A stretch of 64,000 nucleotides of DNA from Globodera rostochiensis (lineage: Eukaryota; Nematoda; Chromadorea; Rhabditida; Heteroderidae): NCBI GenBank assembly GCA_018350325.1, contig JAEVLN010000015.1, positions 764,008-828,007 on the forward strand, in the 5' to 3' direction. Positions within the stretch are counted from its first letter, which is position 1; every line of letters begins with the position of its first letter. Both the position numbers and the translations under genes were made by a program. This document shows positions 60,601-64,000 of the stretch, piece by piece. Under the pieces are notes generated by a model, which was not told where the DNA came from, ran no database searches, and saw nothing but the letters and a program-made list of their open reading frames with translations.

Positions 60601-63600
60601 GGCGTAGCGCGTCTGGTCGCAGTGGCGAATGTCGCCGGGCAGGAAACAGCCGGGCTGCAATGTTGAGTAGATGGACCAAGCACCGTCCATTTGGTCCTTC
60701 AGTTGCAGCGTCACGTTGTACGTGCTGGTCGGCTCCAGGCCGCGGATGGCAAATTCGGTGGCGGTCGACGGCACGTCCAGCGTGCGGATGGAGCCGATGC
60801 GAAGGAACGGATGCGTGGAATGGATGGCCTTGGCGGTCAGCTGAAACATTCATTTTGAACGGATTCAAAAAAGTGGCACAAACAAAATGCTCACAATGTA
60901 TCCCCGGTGGGCAATGCCCCACACCGGGTCCCATTCCACCGTCAGGGAGCCCGGTGTGCGGTCCTTCAGCCGCAAAATCCACGTTTTGCCGGGCGACAGC
61001 GTTGCCCAAGAGCCCCACACGGTGGCGCCGTAGCCGTTGTCCGTGCCGCCCTGGACGGTGATGTTGTAGATGGTGTCTGAAAGGGGACGGATGGCACATT
61101 GGGATGCCATGGATGGCGAAGATTGGGATGCCATTGATCGGACATTGGGATGCCATTGGCACATTGGGATGCCATGGATGGCGAAGATTGGGATGCCATT
61201 GATCGGGCATTGGGATGCCATTGGCACATTGGGATGCCATGGAAGGACATTGGGATGCCATGGATCGGACATTGGGATGCCACGGGTCGGAGATGGGATG
61301 CCATGGAGCGGACATTGGGATGCCATGGATGGCACATTGGGATGCCACGGGTCGGAGATTGGGATGCCATGGATGGCATAATGGGATGCCATGGCACAGT
61401 TTTCCACTCACTGACCTGGCTGCAGCTCGTTGAACTTGATGGAATTGCCGGGCACCGGCACTGTGAAGTTCTTTCGGCCACCGGCCTTCATTGACAGAGC
61501 GTCCACCGGCGCGATGGTCACTCGGTAGTGCGTGAGCAGGTCCCGGAACTCGGGCTCGTACACATCCGGCGGTGTCCACGTCACGTGCAGCATGGAATCC
61601 GACTTCTCCACCAGCGTCAGCGGAGTACACCAGGATGACAGCCAGGCCAACGACTGTTCCTGAAGCGTGGCATGGACAAAAATTGGGGCTCTTTCATCAA
61701 CGCTTTTTTGCTGACTGACCGTGATGTCTGTGGTGGGGAAATTGTCGCTGATCCTCCACAAGCTTTTGTCCTGTTGGGCCAGTCCGTGCACCGTCACGTT
61801 GTACAGCGTGACCGGCTGAAGCCCTTTGAAGTGGAAGTCCGTCTGACTGTCCGGCACTTCATGCCGTTGCGGGGGCTGCTGTTGAATAGGCGGCCGTGCG
61901 GCGGGTTGGATGTGCAGCTACGGAACGGGATGGAACGGATCATTTTGATGGCATTTGCCGTCGGGCGGGCGCCATGTGCTGCTTGCTCACCTCATATCGT
62001 TCGATGTGCGCGACAACCGACGGCGGTGCCATCCAACGGACTCGCAGATAGTCGTGCCCGCTGCCGATCAATTTCAATTGGCCGCCTACGAGCAACTGCT
62101 TGAGCTCTGGCTCCGTGGTGCCGAAGCTGTCCGACGTGAACGGTCCCCAGTTGCCGGAGGAGGCCTGCGCCTGCACAGCGAAGCGGTACATTGTGGCCGG
62201 CTTCAGCCCGGTGGCCACGGTGCATTGGTGTTCGCCGGTCAGAATGGTCGACTCGTAGCCGGCACAGTTCAGCTCGTCGCCCTGCAGCAGCACCTCCTGT
62301 GGCCGGTACGTGCCCGCGGCCGGCCCGTAACGGAGGCGATAGGCAATGACCGGAGACGTTTCCGGATGGGGCGGCAACCAGGCGAGTTGGATGGCATTCT
62401 CCAGCGATTTGATGGCACTGAGGTCGCGCGGCGCTCCCAACTCGGAGCCTGGAGAGAAAGAGAAATTTGGGGGGTAATTACTAGAGCCCGGTCGAGACGA
62501 GAATCTCGTCTCGAGATCTCGAAAAATCTCGACGAGATTCTCGAAAAATCTCGTCTCGACATCTCGTCTCGAATAAAATTGAATTTTCGAGATTTTTCGA
62601 GACCCGAGATTTTTTTGAGAATCTCGTCTCGAGTCTCGCTCGAAGCTCAAGTCCGGGCTCTAGTAATTACATTGATCGGGGGGGGGGCGGCGGAGACTTT
62701 TGATGTTTTTTTGATCACCTGTTGTGCGGGCATCGATCGGCTCCGACCAGGGCCCGGGGCCGGCCGAAGTGAACGCTCTGACCTGCGAACAAAAATGTTG
62801 TGGTGTTGAACAATAATTATTTGTCGCGACTCAAACCAAAATTAGGGGTTGACCTGGGGGCAATTTGGTTTAGCCGGAATGCTTGAGGGGGGGGGGGATG
62901 TCGAACCAAAGGGAAATTTGGGTTTTCACTTCTTTATTCGTCAATGTTCCAGGGACAATTTCATCTTGCATCGGTTAAAGCACTGGGAGTGATGTGGGAG
63001 CTTTGGATAGGAAACCGGGGGGATGGATCCACAGGGGTGGGGGTGCTTGGCATAGGGAAAAGGGGCAGTGTCGGCCGGCCCGAACTGAACTGCCCGGGGA
63101 GTAAAGAGAGGGCTTAAATAGCCAGGGATTTCTCGTCAATACGAGATGAGGTTGAAGGATCGTGGGAAAGTCGGGAGGCCTTCATGTGGGAAAGGCCAGT
63201 GATTGCTGAAGGGGAGATCGATGGAAAGTGATAGGGACATAATGTTATGGTAAAGTATTTCCGGTCGGATGTGTGACCGGAATGGCGGGAAATGGGGAGA
63301 ACGGGGGGGGGTGGGAAATGGATTTCGCGATCCGCGACATATTTATTTGCGCGTACCCTGAAGCGGTACAGGGAACCGGGCTGCAATTCGCCAATGTCGG
63401 CCCGTGTGCGCGGGCTAACTCCCTGCCGGGTGCCCTGATTCCACTCGTCCAGTCCGCTCAGCTCGTACTCGTACTGGCTGATCTCGCCGTTCTGCTCCAG
63501 ACATTCCGGTGGTTCCCATCCGAATGCCAACTTTGTGTCCCAGCGGCCTTCAACGCGCAATTTGTGCGGTGCACCGCTGGGCGGCTGATCCGCCGTCTGG

Positions 63601-64000
63601 AACCGCTGGACCGCCTTTTTGGGCGGCATGCGGCGGTCCAAGCCGGGCGGTTGTCGCAGCGTGACGGTCACTTCGTACTCGGAGCCTGGATGCAAGTTGT
63701 CGAGCAGTACCTTGAGAGAAAGTGACGATCAGCTCCAGCCCCACAATGTGCCATTTGTCCGCGCTCCATTTGCCCAACCCGATCACGATCAGGATCATGA
63801 TCAGCACCTGTTTGTCCTGCACATTCTCCATGATCACCGGCTCCATGTCCGCCTTGGACAACTTGCGACATCCGCCCAGACGGACCAGCCGATACTGCAA
63901 GTCCACGCCCCAGGGCCAGTCTTGGTAGTCGGCCGGCAAATCCCAGAACGCGTCCGCCTGTGCGGGGTCCTCGCGTGGCGTCACTTTCAGGAACACTTCG
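54656..64000 (-). CDS. let-805: myotactin (LET-805)-like fibronectin type III transmembrane protein, 3' part
   Basis: In C. elegans LET-805 is the epidermal receptor of fibrous organelles (hemidesmosomes). The gene enters from the right edge and runs to TGA 54656-54658. Fibronectin-III modules run down to about 59250, with stretches such as PPECLEQNGEISQYEYELSG, ARDLSAIKSLENAIQLAW-like and MLHVTWTPPDVYEP. Others are LQPGSLYRFRVRA and ATEFAIRGLEPTSTYNVTL. Two exons each encode one membrane helix (58057-58185 and about 57602-57705). The cytoplasmic part starts RQRRRRYVNGRERERLL and has four GYxxG motifs (GYAHGYRA, GYAKGLRDAG, GYMQGFRDGN, GYIDGFKDG). A helical stretch with LTELTERLTTIEKVVEKEK, a region with EGIRADEREEVLRETFTRS and a last exon ending SGGGGSERR follow. 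The symbol is by architecture and order of parts, not alignment. The N-terminus lies outside the window. Confidence 0.8.
54735..54970. repeat. intronic minisatellite of GATCAATGCTGATCAGTC
   Basis: Ten or more copies of an 18-24-bp unit containing CAATGCTGATCAGTC(TC)GAT. It fills most of the last intron of the myotactin-like gene (54692-54978) and ends within ten bases of the donor. Confidence 0.9.
56202..56366. mobile_element. 165-bp hAT-like MITE, TCTCG-rich
   Basis: Terminal inverted repeats TAGTGATGCACGAGA and TCTCGTGCATCACTA are perfect over 15 bp. Flanks AACACTAT (56194-56201) and AACACTAC (56367-56374) match at 7 of 8. The interior is repeated GTCTCGGTCTCGAGTCTCG. It lies in an intron of the myotactin-like gene. 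Confidence 0.9.
58620..58670. repeat. AATGG pentanucleotide run
   Basis: Seven tandem copies of GGAAT at 58633-58665, just after a C-run. It lies in the large intron upstream of the transmembrane exons. Confidence 0.85.
60458..60542. mobile_element. 85-bp MITE with CAGGGATGG ends
   Basis: It starts CAGGGATGGTCGGAATTCC and ends CTCCCATCCCTG. Flanks GACCACAC (60450-60457) and GACCACCC (60543-60550) match at 7 of 8. The CAGGGATGG terminus is the same as that of the 1.3-kb element at 7979, suggesting mobilisation by the same transposase. It lies in an intron. Confidence 0.85.
61085..61395. repeat. intronic minisatellite of TTGGGATGCCA units
   Basis: About 17 copies of GGCACATTGGGATGCCATGG-like units in 15-32-bp variants. 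They occupy about 90% of an intron (61077-61415) in a fibronectin-III region of the myotactin-like gene. Confidence 0.92.
62482..62662. mobile_element. 181-bp hAT-like MITE with perfect 8-bp duplication
   Basis: Ends TAGAGCCCGG and CCGGGCTCTA are perfect inverses. The octamer GTAATTAC is identical on both sides (62474-62481 and 62663-62670). The interior consists of GAGACGAGAATCTCGTCTCG-type palindromes able to fold into a long hairpin. It lies in an intron of the myotactin-like gene. Confidence 0.93.

Noticed and set aside
61070..61400. Array that superficially resembles a CRISPR (short repeats with short variable parts)
   Set aside because: Units are directly abutting minisatellite variants without unique spacers, within an intron of a eukaryotic gene.

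Overview
The window is eukaryotic and almost certainly from a nematode. It holds compact genes with many short GT-AG introns (45 to about 400 bp) on both strands. The gene content fits: a myotactin (LET-805)-like fibronectin-III giant, an astacin with the EGF-CUB-TSP1 layout of the worm nas family, a VAB-10/MACF-type spectraplakin tail, and a salvador homologue. No species can be read from the sequence. GC-rich exons, intron-dense genes and abundant small DNA transposons would suit a clade IV (Tylenchina) worm, but that is a guess. The first 1.56 kb is AT-rich and dotted with N, so the window starts in poorly resolved assembly.

Layout. 1-3.9 kb: AT-rich junk, a seven-copy 132-bp satellite and unassigned DNA. 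4.2-11.2 kb (-): 3' part of a spectraplakin gene (spectrin repeats, EF hands, GAS2) with a large intron full of transposon mosaics, carrying a stop and apparent frameshifts. 11.4-12.8 kb (-): short-chain dehydrogenase. 13.8-14.6 kb (-): unrecognised gene. 14.8-16.1 kb (+): protein tyrosine phosphatase. 17.0-18.3 kb (+): histone H2A and a small HDAC6-type ZnF-UBP protein. 18.95-20.6 kb (-): unrecognised protein with a cysteine-packed tail. 22.2-29.7 kb (+): NSA2, a terminal nucleotidyltransferase and an adipose triglyceride lipase homologue, closely packed. 30.0-32.0 kb (-): DHHC palmitoyltransferase. 32.5-33.9 kb (+): ARGLU1. 34.2-36.2 kb (-): salvador (WW-WW-SARAH). 36.6-38.8 kb (+): NAPE-PLD. 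39.2-41.7 kb (+): nucleoredoxin-like. 43.5-48.1 kb (+): astacin. 49.7-52.7 kb (-): matrix metalloproteinase. 54.7 kb to beyond the right edge (-): myotactin-like receptor.

Two structural themes run through the window. First, small non-autonomous hAT-like elements sit in introns. Several have terminal inverted repeats and perfect or near-perfect 8-bp target duplications, and one 1.3-kb element carries a second, independently duplicated element and a tRNA-like SINE fragment inside it. Second, several introns of the two metalloproteases and the myotactin-like gene are almost wholly filled by private minisatellites that stop just short of the splice sites.

Functionally the right half is extracellular and cuticle/hemidesmosome biology (astacin, MMP, myotactin-like receptor), while the centre is housekeeping and lipid metabolism (NSA2, ATGL, NAPE-PLD, DHHC). 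The most striking coding observation is a pair of phase-matched exons in the myotactin-like gene, each encoding a different transmembrane helix, that look mutually exclusive.
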